Source: Panorpa germanica
Taxonomy: Eukaryota > Arthropoda > Insecta > Mecoptera > Panorpidae
Reading direction: 5' to 3'
Assembly: GCA_963678705.1 (NCBI GenBank)
Contig: OY783203.1
Location: 30,796,535-30,860,534, forward strand
DNA length: 64,000 bases
Of the stretch, positions 22,503-32,593 are shown one piece after another. The stretch's first letter is position 1. Each line of letters begins with the position of its first letter. The position numbers and the translations under genes were made by a program. Below the pieces are notes generated by a model. It was not told the DNA's origin. It did no database searches and saw only the letters and a program-made list of their open reading frames with translations.

Positions 22503-23457
22503 GATTTTCACGGGAAAAATATATAACCGCGTAAATAAATAATAAAAATATAGTTCAAATTACGAGAGTTCGGCGGCGACTCATACTTAAAACAAGTTGT
22601 GGGGTATAAACTGTTGATACAACTAAAAAGCACTGATTCATTTATTTTCCTATAATGTATATAGAAACGAATAAGATAAAATTCATTATCGTATTATAGA
22701 TTTATACCGCTCTTATAACATCTTTTAGGTATAAGTCACCGCCGAACTATCGTCATTGGGCTTTAACTCAGAATGCAATAAGACATATGACCAATTTATA
22801 CGACATGGATCATTAAAATATATAAAAAAGATTTTTATACTTTTGCGTAATAAAATTAAAAATTCATTCCGTTTAACAGCAGAGCAGCTAAATTACGATT
22901 AAAACGCAAGAGACTAAATTAAGGCAGTGACAGCGCAATGTAACAGCTCTACTTGTCTCTAATCAACTTGAGTTGGCAGCTATTGCTTAAGCAAGAATAA
23001 ATAACAAATGAACAAGAAGAGTACCAGGAGGCAACGACTGAGGCAGACACAACGGATATTCAATTAAAGACTACTTGATTAACGAACAAACAGTTGACAG
23101 CTTGGTTTCAATAAAACATTTTAGAAATCTGTAAGATAAATTTAATTTTACGTTAAAAAAAAAAAAAACTTTTGACATTTTCTGGTAACTTTGGTAATGT
23201 AAAAGTCGTAAAAGTAGTGATTTGAATATATGCATTCACAGTCACAGAGTTTGCAAAAAAACTTGTGACTTATATTTTCAATTTAATGTATAAAATCATA
23301 TGTAAGCATATGCATATACATATGCAAACACACCGAAAGCAAACATATAAACCTATATACATTTTTTTAATGGAAAATTCCACAGAAAAACATTATTTTA
23401 CTTACAAATAACAAATAAAAGAAAGAACCCGATAAATAACAGACGGTGCGAGATCGT
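22503..23457. other. no gene recognised
   Basis: AT-rich; A-run at 23155-23168 and ATATGCATATACATATGC-like alternation near 23300-23325. Confidence 0.55.
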
Positions 23458-23521
23458 CGGAGGTTTGAGGAGGTTTGAGGAGATCTGAGGAGGTCTGAGG
23501 AGGTCGGAGGAGACCGGAGAT
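23458..23521. repeat. 10-bp purine-rich minisatellite
   Basis: About six units based on GGAGGTTTGA, drifting to GGAGATCTGA, GGAGGTCTGA, GGAGGTCGGA and GGAGACCGGA. A nearly pure purine strand. Confidence 0.92.
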
Positions 23522-23894
23522 CTTATAGCCGAGAGCCTCGAGGTCTCGGATTTTTTTAATAGCGTTAATGCAACCTCATCCCTACGAATGAAGCACGTGA
23601 TAAGAAAAGCGGAAAAGTCTTAGATATTTTATTATTCTTTTGTACAGTAAACACTTCAATAATGTGGAAACAAACCTATAGCTGATTGACTGCGAAATCT
23701 GTTCCATTGAAACCGTGTTTTTATAGCTAAACACATTTATTTACTATTAAAAATAATGTGGGAGGGGACGGGGTTGCGTAAGAGAAAAATGTCGCTATTA
23801 TCAGAATCTTCAATCTATGGAAAATAGATTATTGTTGCCAACCTTTTGAAAAAAAAACCTAAGCCAACAATTTGTCTAAGAACCTTGTAGTAGT
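23522..23894. other. no gene recognised
   Basis: AT-rich with an A-run near 23850; nothing supportable. Confidence 0.5.
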
Positions 23895-24310
23895 GTAATT
23901 AAAGAGAGATTAGAGAGAGGAGGGGGATATACCGGAATACATTCGAGAAAAAGAGAGAACTCAGCAAACATTTTCGAGTCAATTTGCCATCATATTGAAG
24001 ATGCCCATGACTGTTTTGTCATGAAAGAGTTCATTTACAGCTCAGTTTCTCACATGTCTATTTTCTCGGCTACAAATGGCGAAACCAGTCCACCTGTCGG
24101 AATGTAAATGAACCTAAAGTTGATATGAACTATAATTGAAGTGTAATAGTAATAGAAACGTCACCAAATTGTTTGCTGGTAATAAGGAACACAAATGAAA
24201 TGTAATTAATCATATTGATAAGTAATTTAATGATTTAAGCCAGAAGAATGTAGTGCCCTTGGCACTACCCCTGTATGGCAAAAGCATTAAATAAAAAAAT
24301 AATGATAATA
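23895..24310 (+). pseudogene. LINE-1 3' fragment split by repeat F
   Basis: GAGATT...GGATATACCGGAATACAT then TCGAGAAAAAGAGAGA corresponds to 35437-35470 of the main LINE remnant (IPEYIREKDR region). After the insertion at 23966-24163 the 3' untranslated region follows: AATAAGGAACACAAATG, TAATTTAATGATTTAAG, AGAATGTAGTGCCC, ending in an A-rich tail. No intact frame remains. Confidence 0.75.
23966..24163 (+). repeat. repeat F, copy 1 (nested in LINE)
   Basis: Matches the reverse complement of 47450-47645: ATTTTCGAGTCA, TTGCCATCAT, TTTTGTCATGAA, CGGCTACAAATGGCGAAACC, CAGTCGGAAT-like and GTAATAGAA. Both its flanks are LINE-1 sequence, so it is an insertion. Class unknown. Confidence 0.75.
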
Positions 24311-25235
24311 AACCCAGCACTTGCTAGAATGTCGAAATACTTTTTCGGATTTTTATATCGTATGCACAGGTCCAGAGTGTGAGAAACAAAATCAAACTAT
24401 ATTGAACTTTTGAAAATCTGCCAAAATCGGTAATCCGGATTATTGTATTATAAATGGTAAATAAACCTTAAGAACAAAACGGAAAAATATTACACAATAA
24501 ACAAAATTTTATCCCATTTTAAGATAAGACACTTGTCGACCACAAAAACAACATAATGACAGAAGTGCGATTTTTTAATAAAAGGCGACCTCCATTCCCC
24601 TAAATAAGAACCCTGATAAGAATATCTATTCACCATTTTATCGGATTGATTTATATATAAATTGAAGCCTGTATAAAGATTAATTTAAAGGTCAAATTGT
24701 GTTTTAATCAATTTTAAGTAAACTCCAAATCACACATTAAGAGTAATACTAAGAAAAAAGCGTAGATCTTAGAAAATCAGAAATTGAAAGGAACTTCTTT
24801 TTCTATTCCACTTATTCTTTTTCGTTTCTTTCTTATAAATCATGTCGTATCGTTTGCTACGAGTAGATGGCCCCAATACCCATTTTAGATGGCAGACAGC
24901 GCCGACTTACTCACAATTTACGGTTCTGGTCAAAGAAGGGTCCTATACTCATAGGTATACTTGTACACATAGCATTATAGATCAGAGATGAGAAACCTTT
25001 TTATGTGTGCGTTAAAACAATAGAAAAATAGTCATTGCTTTTACAAAAAATAATTTCAAGACACATAAGTGTATTACAATAAATACTAACGTTTTCGTCT
25101 TAAAGTGACGTTTTGATGTATTTAATTTAAATTTCACAAATTCATTCGTAATTTCATAATAAAATTTTAGTCTATTTTAAATTAAAATATCTTAGTTGAA
25201 TATTATATCATACATATCATATATGATATAATATA
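24311..25235. other. no gene recognised
   Basis: AT-rich; ends in a short palindromic TATATCATACATATCATATA run near 25203-25235. Confidence 0.55.
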
Positions 25236-25519
25236 TCAACAAAGTAAAAAATATTTTCATTTTTCAAAATTGATGCGTTATTTGACCAACTTCTTTTAAA
25301 TTTAGAATTTTTTATTCGATTTGTGAATTATTTATCAAAGTTAGTCTATATATAAAATTTCAACTTTCTAGCATAATTTTTACTATCACAAAAAAAACTA
25401 CCGTGACCTAGAGTAAAGTTTTTGAGCTTTTCATTTTCTTTTATTATTTAGATTAAATTATTACATAATACAAAATTTGAATTTTCTCCAAAGTTCCCTA
25501 AAGGGTACTCAATTTTTGT

Positions 25520-25536
25520 ACAAAACAATTTATTTT
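25520..25536. repeat. SINE target-site duplication, left
   Basis: ACAAAACAATTTATTTT, repeated exactly at 25805-25821. A 17-bp direct repeat is the expected result of target-primed retroposition. Confidence 0.9.
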
Positions 25537-25804
25537 TTTATTTAATTTATTTAACGTCGGCCTATTTCCGATGCTGAGTCCTATCACCGACGACCTCCTA
25601 CAATGTTGGTAGTATTTATGGTGTCGTGGCCTCATATATGTGGGCTACACCACTGCCTTTATATTGTACGATTATGTTTGACCATAATCAATATAAGTTC
25701 ATAATAACCAAACCCAGAAAATATATATCTGGTCCGGGGATCGAACCCGAAGACACAGCAGTCGGCGTCAAGCATCAATGCTCTCGCCCACTGTGTCGTC
25801 ACAA
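25537..25804 (-). mobile_element. tRNA-derived SINE, full length
   Basis: The best copy of a family with about 15 copies or fragments here. On the minus strand: head GACGACACAGTGGGCGAGAG (box A-like), GGGTTCGATCCCCGGACC (box B), a body with TATATTTTCTGGGTTTGG and a GTGGTGTAGCCCACA block, the conserved GGAGGTCGTCGGTGATAGG region, and a TTAAATAAA-type tail. It is flanked by a 17-bp duplication. Transcription would be by RNA polymerase III from the internal promoter, with mobilisation by a LINE; which LINE is not shown. Confidence 0.95.
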
Positions 25805-25821
25805 ACAAAACAATTTATTTT
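25805..25821. repeat. SINE target-site duplication, right
   Basis: Exact copy of the 17 bp at 25520-25536. Confidence 0.9.
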
Positions 25822-25880
25822 CTACAGAAATAGGTGATTTTTAAAAATATGCCTTGGAATCGTTTTCGAGCCACCCTAAT

Positions 25881-27165
25881 AATAAGTTTTGCAACGTTAC
25901 AAAAGAAATGTATGGTTTATTAATTTCTTGAAGTCTAATCTCGTTTTAATTTGAGTTTTTCTCTCGATTTGACATTTGCAACGTTGTTGGGTTTACAAAC
26001 TAACCCACATTTACTGTTTTTATTTAATTATATTTATAAATAAGTATCCTTTTGCTAATTTTCTTTTTGCAATAGTTTCAAAAAAAAACATTTTTTTTTT
26101 TTTTTTTTTTATATATACGTAGTTTTTAAAAAACGTGTCACCATTTTTTTATAGTTCAAAATTATGTTATGTGGTAAAATTGTCCTAAAAATTATGATGT
26201 ATATCGAAATTGGGTATTTGAAATTTTCATTTATTAAAAGAAAACTATGAATCTGCACGTATTTTAACTATTTTTATCAATCCTCCAATTTTATGACATT
26301 TTCATCATTTACGCAAAGGTCTAAATTTTTCATATGTTCACGCGTGCCATAGGTTCTCCATGCCTGTCACACACCCATGCAGTGGATAGACAATACAGTT
26401 ATAGAGCTTTGAGAATAGGAAATTGTGGAGCTGAATAGTAGATACTTGTCTATGGACGAGATTCTAGAATACACTTTTAAAGTGAGCAGAAACATACAAC
26501 CATTGTTGTTTTATAAAACGACTATATTCTTTTGTTTCAACATTTTGGTAAAGTAAGATGTTTATTTATTGTATGGATTCAACGAAAAGCATTATTGTCT
26601 GCAGTTTAGTTAGAACGCGATGCTTTCAAAATACAATGGACAAAATCTGCAATGTAAACATACATACTCGTATAAGTTTAAAAAATCAGACTTATATTTA
26701 TTCAACAACACGATTTCAAACTCTACTGGAGCAATTCAGCGTCGGGTTCTGGAACGTAAATTTAGTGACTTCATTTTCTCGAGTTGGTTTTTGTTATTTG
26801 TTTTATTATTATTCTTAATTTCTCTTGCTATGGTAAATTACAAATACTTGGACGCAGTGTTGGCCTTTGATTTTGGGATGGTTTTTAGCGCCCCTTATGC
26901 CGACCTTGCTACGCTAATTAGGTCTTGTCGAGGAATTCTTTATTTTCTATTATTTATCTTATTTATTGTCACAAATTTACACAGTTTTGTATAATCTTCC
27001 AGTGGTGAAATTTTTGCAAAATCTTCGATTTCATTGTATCCACTAAAATTACCTATACCAAAATTTTAAGTGATACCTTTTTGCTATATCTTTTGTCAAT
27101 GTTTTCCAGTTTCTATTAATTCTTTAAAGTAATATTTTTTTAGGTCTACACACTTTCCCAAAATT
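25881..27165. other. no gene recognised; T-run and two overlapping frames
   Basis: A run of about 20 T occurs at 26091-26111. Frames at 26558-26818 and 26620-26994 overlap in different phases; the longer (124 codons) has two hydrophobic runs around FLLFVLLLFLISLAMV and ILYFLLFILFIVTNL. I recognise no family and, given the base composition, treat them as chance. Confidence 0.45.
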
Positions 27166-27283
27166 TTACCATTTCTTTAACAGCTCGAAAAAATACAATT
27201 TTTCAAACACAAGCTGAATTCTTCCCACGAGCCATGTGTTCATGTTGGGGAACAGAGGTTGCAGAAAGCCAGGTCGGCGAATA

Positions 27284-27611
27284 CAGTGCCAATTTGGACC
27301 CGAAACGTATAAAATTCGAATACAATATTCTAGAACTCGACCAAGTATAGGATTCGACAATTGCGCGATATAAGGTGTAAAAAAAAGAATATATCCGTTT
27401 CGAAGGCATTTTGGATCAAAAACGGAGGCAGAAAGTCTCAGAACCTCCACCTCATAAACTTAAGCTTTAAAATACAAAATTTCTTTTATTGAACGTACCC
27501 AAATATATTTTTCTACCTGTGGCATTGAACGTGCTTTGAAAAATCTTACTCAAATTATAATCAGGGTTACTACGAAATTACTACGATACGAAAAAATGTT
27601 TGTAGGGTGAC
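27284..27611 (+). repeat. repeat R, copy 2
   Basis: Contains CGTATAAAATTCGAATAC, TTCTAGAACTCGACCA, TCCGTTTCGAAGGCATTTTG, CAAAAACGGAGGC, AACTTAAGCTTTAAAATAC and ends TTTGTAGGG. It directly abuts the mariner fragment at 27612. Confidence 0.85.
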
Positions 27612-27780
27612 TGTGGCAGCAATTCGGTGCGCATTCCATGCGATTTGTTCGCGACAATTCGTGGTGCATACGCTGGTGCGTTATCATGGTGAAACAACAC
27701 TTTTAAATTAGCCAAATGGGGCCACGTTTCCTTCAATTTCTTATCGAATCAGTCCAATAATTCAACTATCTGCCAAATAA
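27612..27780 (-). pseudogene. mariner transposase catalytic-region fragment
   Basis: On the minus strand: ELLD, stop, FDKKLKETWPHLANLKVLFH then HDNAPAYAPRIVANKSHGMR then TELLP. This is the mauritiana-type mariner block around the second catalytic aspartate (HHDNAPAH in active elements), with N-terminal neighbour LLDRL...RPHLA. One in-frame stop (TGA) follows ELLD. It ends just before the HPPYSPDLAP motif, where repeat R begins. No ends are preserved. Confidence 0.88.
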
Positions 27781-27894
27781 AAGCAAATTATTAATCGGTA
27801 CACGTCGGTAATGTCATAATCCCCAATGCCTATGATCACTACACTACATCAGAAGTAATAAACATGTCACGCAAGTTTTTCACGAAATTACCCT

Positions 27895-27993
27895 TTATTC
27901 ATTAACTCTTTTCCTTTACAATTTCTTCACGTCCCAACGCTACTGACCAGTTCCCCCCGCCTCCATGCATGTGACGTAATTTATGGATCGCCC
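27895..27993. mobile_element. MITE-D right end
   Basis: CCCCCCGCCTCCATGCATG, TGACGTAATTTATGGATCG and CCC match the MITE-D right end, followed by TTA. The left end is not recognised. Confidence 0.55.
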
Positions 27994-28528
27994 TTAAAGA
28001 AAAGTGCACATTTCTTGTACTATGCTGCCCCACTAGTATATTAAATTAATAATAACATTGTTATTTATAGTTCAATGAAAATATACTTTGTCCAACGTTT
28101 AGAGCGATATTGGAAAAGCAAATATTAAAGCTGGATTTATCAGATATAATCTTCTTTATCAATTCTCCAGCATCAAACGGTTTTTCTAGCTATAGAAAGT
28201 CTTGGCTCCCCTATGTAACAGTGCTCTCTTCTGTCTTTGTTACTGCTTGCTCCATCTCCGTCGACATTGTACAAATGAATTAACATGTTAGTGTTCATAT
28301 CCTGTTAAGAACACAAACCACTTAACAATACAAACAGTTAAGTTGGTTTGTTGGAAGACGTCGGAGAACCCAGCGGGCGCTGGGCTTGATTGAACTCGAT
28401 TCGTTAGTGCTGCGATGAATTTATGTGTACACAACTTTGTACGAGTATATAACAAATATAAATCTATGTAAACATGATTCTTTATAATACATCACATATA
28501 TAATCAGTTACACTTGTTAGAAATAGAT
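27994..28528. other. no gene; small hairpin
   Basis: At 28312-28350 CAAACCACTTAAC and GTTAAGTTGGTTTG are complementary around a 10-nt loop. Nothing else supportable. Confidence 0.5.
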
Positions 28529-28916
28529 TTAGACTGGGTTCACACGGTATTGTATTGTATTGTACGTTTTTTTAAGTATAAATATTATCGAATAAATAGT
28601 GGCGCATACATTTTATATAGAACTATTCGCAAAAAACGTACACAGCTAAACACGTTTATCGAATACTCACCGGACTTGTCAAGCAAATCGAATATGGTAA
28701 AGTGTATTCGGCATGCAGTGGCGCATAGTATTATAATGTATATTTCACACGGCGTGGCTTTTATCGAATAGTAACCTAGTGCTGATGTATCATATAAAAA
28801 CTGTGGCTATACGTTTCTACAAATAAAAATTTACCGTGTCAACATCCAGCTGATTATACGTTTAAAATCGAATACTGTAAAAAACGTGCATAAAATGCCG
28901 TGTGAATCCAGTCTAA
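28529..28916. mobile_element. MITE with TTAGACTGGRTTCACACGG ends
   Basis: A 388-bp element with inverted ends TTAGACTGGGTTCACACGG (left) and TTAGACTGGATTCACACGG (reverse complement of right), continuing imperfectly through an ACGTTTTTTA block. A third CACACGGCGTGG-like copy sits inside near 28748. The 85-codon frame 28514-28771 lies across the left end and has no known homology. Target duplication not clear. Confidence 0.85.
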
Positions 28917-29182
28917 GAGGACTTAGGAAGAATACCCAATTGAAGAAATAGGCTTGTGAAGTCTTTTTTTTAGTTTTCGATTGAAAAAAATTGATATATG
29001 GTATTAGTACAACGGCATTTACATTTATCTAAATATTCAAAAGCTATGTCAAATTTAAATTCAGTTTTGTCGCATGTTTTAAATATCTATAATAGATATC
29101 GTCGTCGAAGAAATACGTTCCACATTTGCTAGCTTATTTAATTAGCTAATTACAGCATTTACATTGCTTTTCATTTTCTGCC
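28917..29182. other. no gene recognised
   Basis: Short AT-rich gap. Confidence 0.5.
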
Positions 29183-29185
29183 TGA

Positions 29186-29579
29186 GGAGCCATTCATAAT
29201 TTACGTCACACGCGAAGGAAGGTGGGGGGAGGGGGCGGTAGGTAAGGGTTGTGACGTCACATGTACCATGAAATAGGTAATTTTGTAAAAAAATATAGAA
29301 TTCTTTAAAATTTCTGCGAGGGGCAATATAATTTTCTTTTTTGGAAAGAAGGGTAAAAAACCGTAAATCCCAGAAAAAATTATAAATGTCAGTGAGATCT
29401 ATAAAAAGATAGAAAAGGTAATTTCTTCTAAGAACAATAAAAAAAATAAAAAATGTTATAATTAAAATGTGTGACATCACACCTATAATGGGGGAGGGGA
29501 GGGTTGTCGGCTGAATGTGACAAGGTGAGAGGGGATCAGAATTAAGGAAATTTGTGTGACATAATTTATGGACGGCCCC
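29186..29579 (+). mobile_element. MITE-D, full length
   Basis: A 394-bp element with ends GGAGCCATTCATAATTTACG and GGGGCCGTCCATAAATTATG (reverse complement of right) and TGA on both sides (29183-29185, 29580-29582). A G-rich run (GGTGGGGGGAGGGGG) follows the left end. The frame 29142-29609 on minus spans the whole element and is not considered coding. Confidence 0.85.
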
Positions 29580-29792
29580 TGAGAAGAAATTCATGAAAAT
29601 ACACAACAAAATATTTGAAAAAGTAATTAATAAATAAAAATTTTAAAAATCCAAAAATGACCCGATTTATGACGTAAATTTACGGACAAGAAAAATTTAA
29701 TACTGGTTAAGAAATAGAACACAAAGAGCAGCAGCATAATTGACAGTTATAAATATTACAAAAGTATTGTCTGTTTAAAAAATAGATTCTTG

Positions 29793-30045
29793 TCGACACA
29801 GTAGTCGAGAGCATTGATTCTAATGTCAGACTGCTGTAACCCGGGTTCGATACCTGGACTAGTGCTATATTTTCTGAGTTTGGGTGTCAAGAAATTTGAA
29901 TTAATTATGTGAATATATAACCACAGAATCTGTTTAACCTGCGGTGTTCTTTACAACACCATAAAAATAACAACATAGTAGAAATTCGTCGTTAAAAGGT
30001 TCAACATCGAAAACTAAACCTATGTTACATAAATAAATAAATATA
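29793..30045 (+). mobile_element. SINE, near full length
   Basis: Plus orientation: GACACAGTAGTCGAGAGC, GGGTTCGATACCTGGACTAG (box B), TATATTTTCTGAGTTTGG, CAACATAGTAGAAATTCGTC, then a TAAATAAATAAATA tail. Diverged from the copy at 25537 and partly deleted in the body. Confidence 0.88.
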
Positions 30046-30171
30046 TTGTATGTATTTCTTGAACTTCCAGTGGAAGTCTGTCAAAAACATTAAGAAATTT
30101 AATTTTTTTTTAAAATATTAATTTGAGTGCATCAACATTCGATAGTTATTACCACTTAAAACAAGATACAA

Positions 30172-30974
30172 CGTGTCCCAAAATTCAACGATAAGCGGGC
30201 ACCAGAGGGTGGACCTGCTCATGATTACTCGAGAAAAAAAAACTAAAGATAACGCGATGTCGTGCCTGTATTAATGCCGGTGGCAAACGATTTGAGCATT
30301 TACTCTAATGTAAATAATGTAATAAAATTGTTTGTACCTTTTGTTTTAATTCATTTAACATTTCTTAACAACAAAAATCCTATTTGAAGTATTGTAAAAG
30401 TGATTACTACAACAACAACACGTTATGCAATTTTATTCTTGGTTAGAAATAGTACGCATTATTTTTTTTTTATTGCTAGTTTTCCTGGAGTATTATACCA
30501 TTTTGGAATCTTGGATAGTTGCGTCAATTTTTAAAAAAACTTGCCATAGTGTTCATACTTTTTTTTTGCATCACGATGAGTGAAATTTAACTGAAATTAA
30601 AAATCTTTCAAAATTTTAGGGAAAAAAATTATTTTGATTGATTTTGTGTTCATACTTTTTTTTTGCATCACGATGAGTGTAATTGCACTGAAGTTAAAAA
30701 TCTTTGAAAATTTTAGGGAAAAAAATAATTTTGATTGATTTTTGTGTAAAAACTACAGGCATTCTGGGACTTTTAATGGTTGAGGTGGATAGCAGCGCTA
30801 CTTAGGTTGCCGATACAAAAATCAGAAATATTAGAAAAATTGTGGTCAACGTAGTTAAAAACAACTTACGGTGTTTCAGTTTGTAATTTCAAACAAGAAT
30901 AAGATACACTTTTTTTTCTCGAGTAGTCATGAGCCACCCTCTGGTGCCCGCTTTTCGTCGAATTTTGGAACACG
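30172..30974. mobile_element. long-TIR non-autonomous element
   Basis: An 803-bp element with imperfect inverted ends of about 65 bp. Left: CGTGTCCCAAAATTCAACG, AAGCGGGCACCAGAGGGTGG. Right on minus: CGTGTTCCAAAATTCGACG, AAGCGGGCACCAGAGGGTGG. Both continue through CTCATGA(T/C)TACTCGAGAA. It includes the tandem duplication at 30549-30743. No coding capacity; no unambiguous target duplication, so superfamily unassigned. Confidence 0.88.
30549..30743. repeat. 97-bp tandem duplication
   Basis: Two adjacent units (30549-30645, 30646-30743) share GTGTTCATAC, a T-run, GCATCACGATGAGTG and TTTTAGGGAAAAAAAT with only a few differences. Confidence 0.92.
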
Positions 30975-30985
30975 TACGTGTAACA

Positions 30986-31935
30986 CAGTAACGTAGCGTG
31001 CTTTAGAGGGGCACTGCATTAAAATTTGTTGGGGGGGGGGCCCAAATGATAGGTAAAGATTTTTCACAAAAGGAACAAAACGCTCGCATTGAATTAAAAT
31101 AATTATATATTGATGATACGTTATTACTTACAATTAATTGTCCTAGGAACTAAGCAAAGTACGGCCTAAGAGTTTAAGGCCTGTCTCAGTATGGGACCGT
31201 ATTTAAGCGACGGCGTATTCGAAAGTAAATCGGCGAATTGGATGAGCTACAAAGCAAACCGCCTATGTGTGTCACAGATGTCTGTAGTCGTATATTAGGG
31301 GGTGTATTGAAGTTCTTTAGCACTTATATAATTTATCATGAGAGCAAACTTTAACTTTAATTTTTATCGATACACTACTGGTATTAAAGGGACTTTAGCA
31401 TTTATTATATATCTGAGTTCTGGTGGGCGTGAATTTAAATTTAGTTCTATCGTATCGGTATCGGTATCGGTGTCCATGATTTACTGAAATACAAACATAA
31501 ACTGAAGCATGCAGAACATACTCGTCATAAGCGATGTCGCCGATATATCTCATTTGAACCATATTGCAGCGTAACAACAAGCGATCTTAGGTATCCCCTC
31601 CAGTCTGAGGCGGCTGTTTGCATTTACAAAGGTTCGGATACGATATCGTTGTAGTAGTGGTAACGCTTGGATAAAATTCGCCTTTATACGGTTCTAATGT
31701 GCGAGGTAGTGCCGCCCGTATTCCGACGGCTTTGTAGCGTGCAGTCTGAGAGCTCGAGAGATCGGATAGGTAAAGCGTAGTAGCCCGTATACGTCCGGCA
31801 GAAATTCGCTTAAATACGATGCCATACTGAGACAGGCCTAAGTGGGATTGTGAATAACATTTTACGAATTTTTGCTTACACACATTTAGGCCCCGTATAA
31901 TAGATACGGCTGATACGGCAGTAGCTACGCCACTG
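30986..31935. mobile_element. hAT-like non-autonomous element carrying MITE-A
   Basis: Ends CAGTAACGTAGCG (left) and CAGTGGCGTAGCTACTG (reverse complement of right). Flanks are GTGTAACA (30978-30985) and GTGCAACA (31936-31943), an 8-bp duplication with one mismatch, typical of hAT. After a G-run and GCCC near 31029-31041 it is interrupted by MITE-A copy 3 (31178-31838), leaving about 290 bp of its own. The ends resemble that of the hAT at 41938. Confidence 0.8.
31178..31838 (+). mobile_element. MITE-A copy 3 (nested in hAT)
   Basis: A 661-bp copy with GGCCTGTCTCAG ends and perfect TAA duplications (31175-31177, 31839-31841). Compared with copy 1 it has a deletion of about 22 bp near 31754, which shifts the otherwise shared 86-codon frame; the frame reads on from a different start at 31883. 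TATCGGTATCGGTATCGG is a short internal tandem. Confidence 0.92.
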
Positions 31936-31943
31936 GTGCAACA

Positions 31944-32593
31944 TACAACGTTGTATACATTTATTTACGTAGGCCGTTACATTGTTCATATATTAGTTGT
32001 AGTTCATTTTTGAATAAGCAGGTATGAGTGAAATTTTAATGCAGTTCTGGATAATTGCGGAAGAACGGTCCCTAAAACCCTCTTTTGTTATAACTGTCAA
32101 AAACAACGAAACAAACATTTATATTTGCAAAAATCAAGACATCTTTATTACGAATTATTTTGTACGACGATTAAAATTCAATTATTTTTTTTGACTGTCC
32201 GGATCAACCACTGTTTTATGAGAATAATTTATAGCTATTACACAATATAGTCAGTAGTGGGTTCTTATCTCCAGAAAATCGTATTAAGTCCCACGATTGA
32301 AACGATTCGATGGTCTGGAATGTTGTCTTATCGACTAGAAATACAAAATACTTAAATATTTGTAATTCAATTTTATATATTTAATATTCTTTAAGAATAA
32401 ATTGCCAATTTAATCCCTGTAATACACATAAATCACAGCCCTGCATTCAAAATTAAACCATTAATCACTACAGCTGGAAAACACTTTGAATAAATTTCCG
32501 GTGGGCCAGGATCGATTTCTTTACCTTGAGCTTTGAGCCTGAAACTTAAAATATTAAGCATCGTCCTCACTAACGACCAATAAACATGCAACA
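31944..32593. other. no gene recognised
   Basis: AT-rich; no supportable repeat or gene. Confidence 0.55.

Larger units (their letters stand above)
25236..25880 (+). repeat. repeat E, copy 2, split by a SINE
   Basis: Same order as 51720-52165: AAAAAATATTTTCAATTT-like start, GCGTTATTTGACCAACTT, AAAATTTCAACTTT, CTCCAAAGTTC, and after the SINE CGTTTTCGAGCCACC. The SINE occupies 25537-25804. Confidence 0.85.

Noticed and set aside
25537-25804. tRNA-like box A and box B sequences, seen here and in other SINE copies
   Set aside because: They are heads of a multicopy retroposon; the stems of a cloverleaf do not pair properly, so no tRNA genes are called.
26558-26994. Overlapping frames of 86 and 124 codons, the longer with two hydrophobic segments
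   Set aside because: AT-rich sequence readily gives hydrophobic frames; two phases overlap and no family is recognisable.
29142-29609. 155-codon minus-strand frame
   Set aside because: It runs across a complete MITE-D including both inverted ends and has no homology.
31020-31045. G-run GGGGGGGGGG followed by CCC as a possible quadruplex or CRISPR-like feature
   Set aside because: It is the characteristic G/C-run near hAT ends in this family; no repeats or spacers are present.
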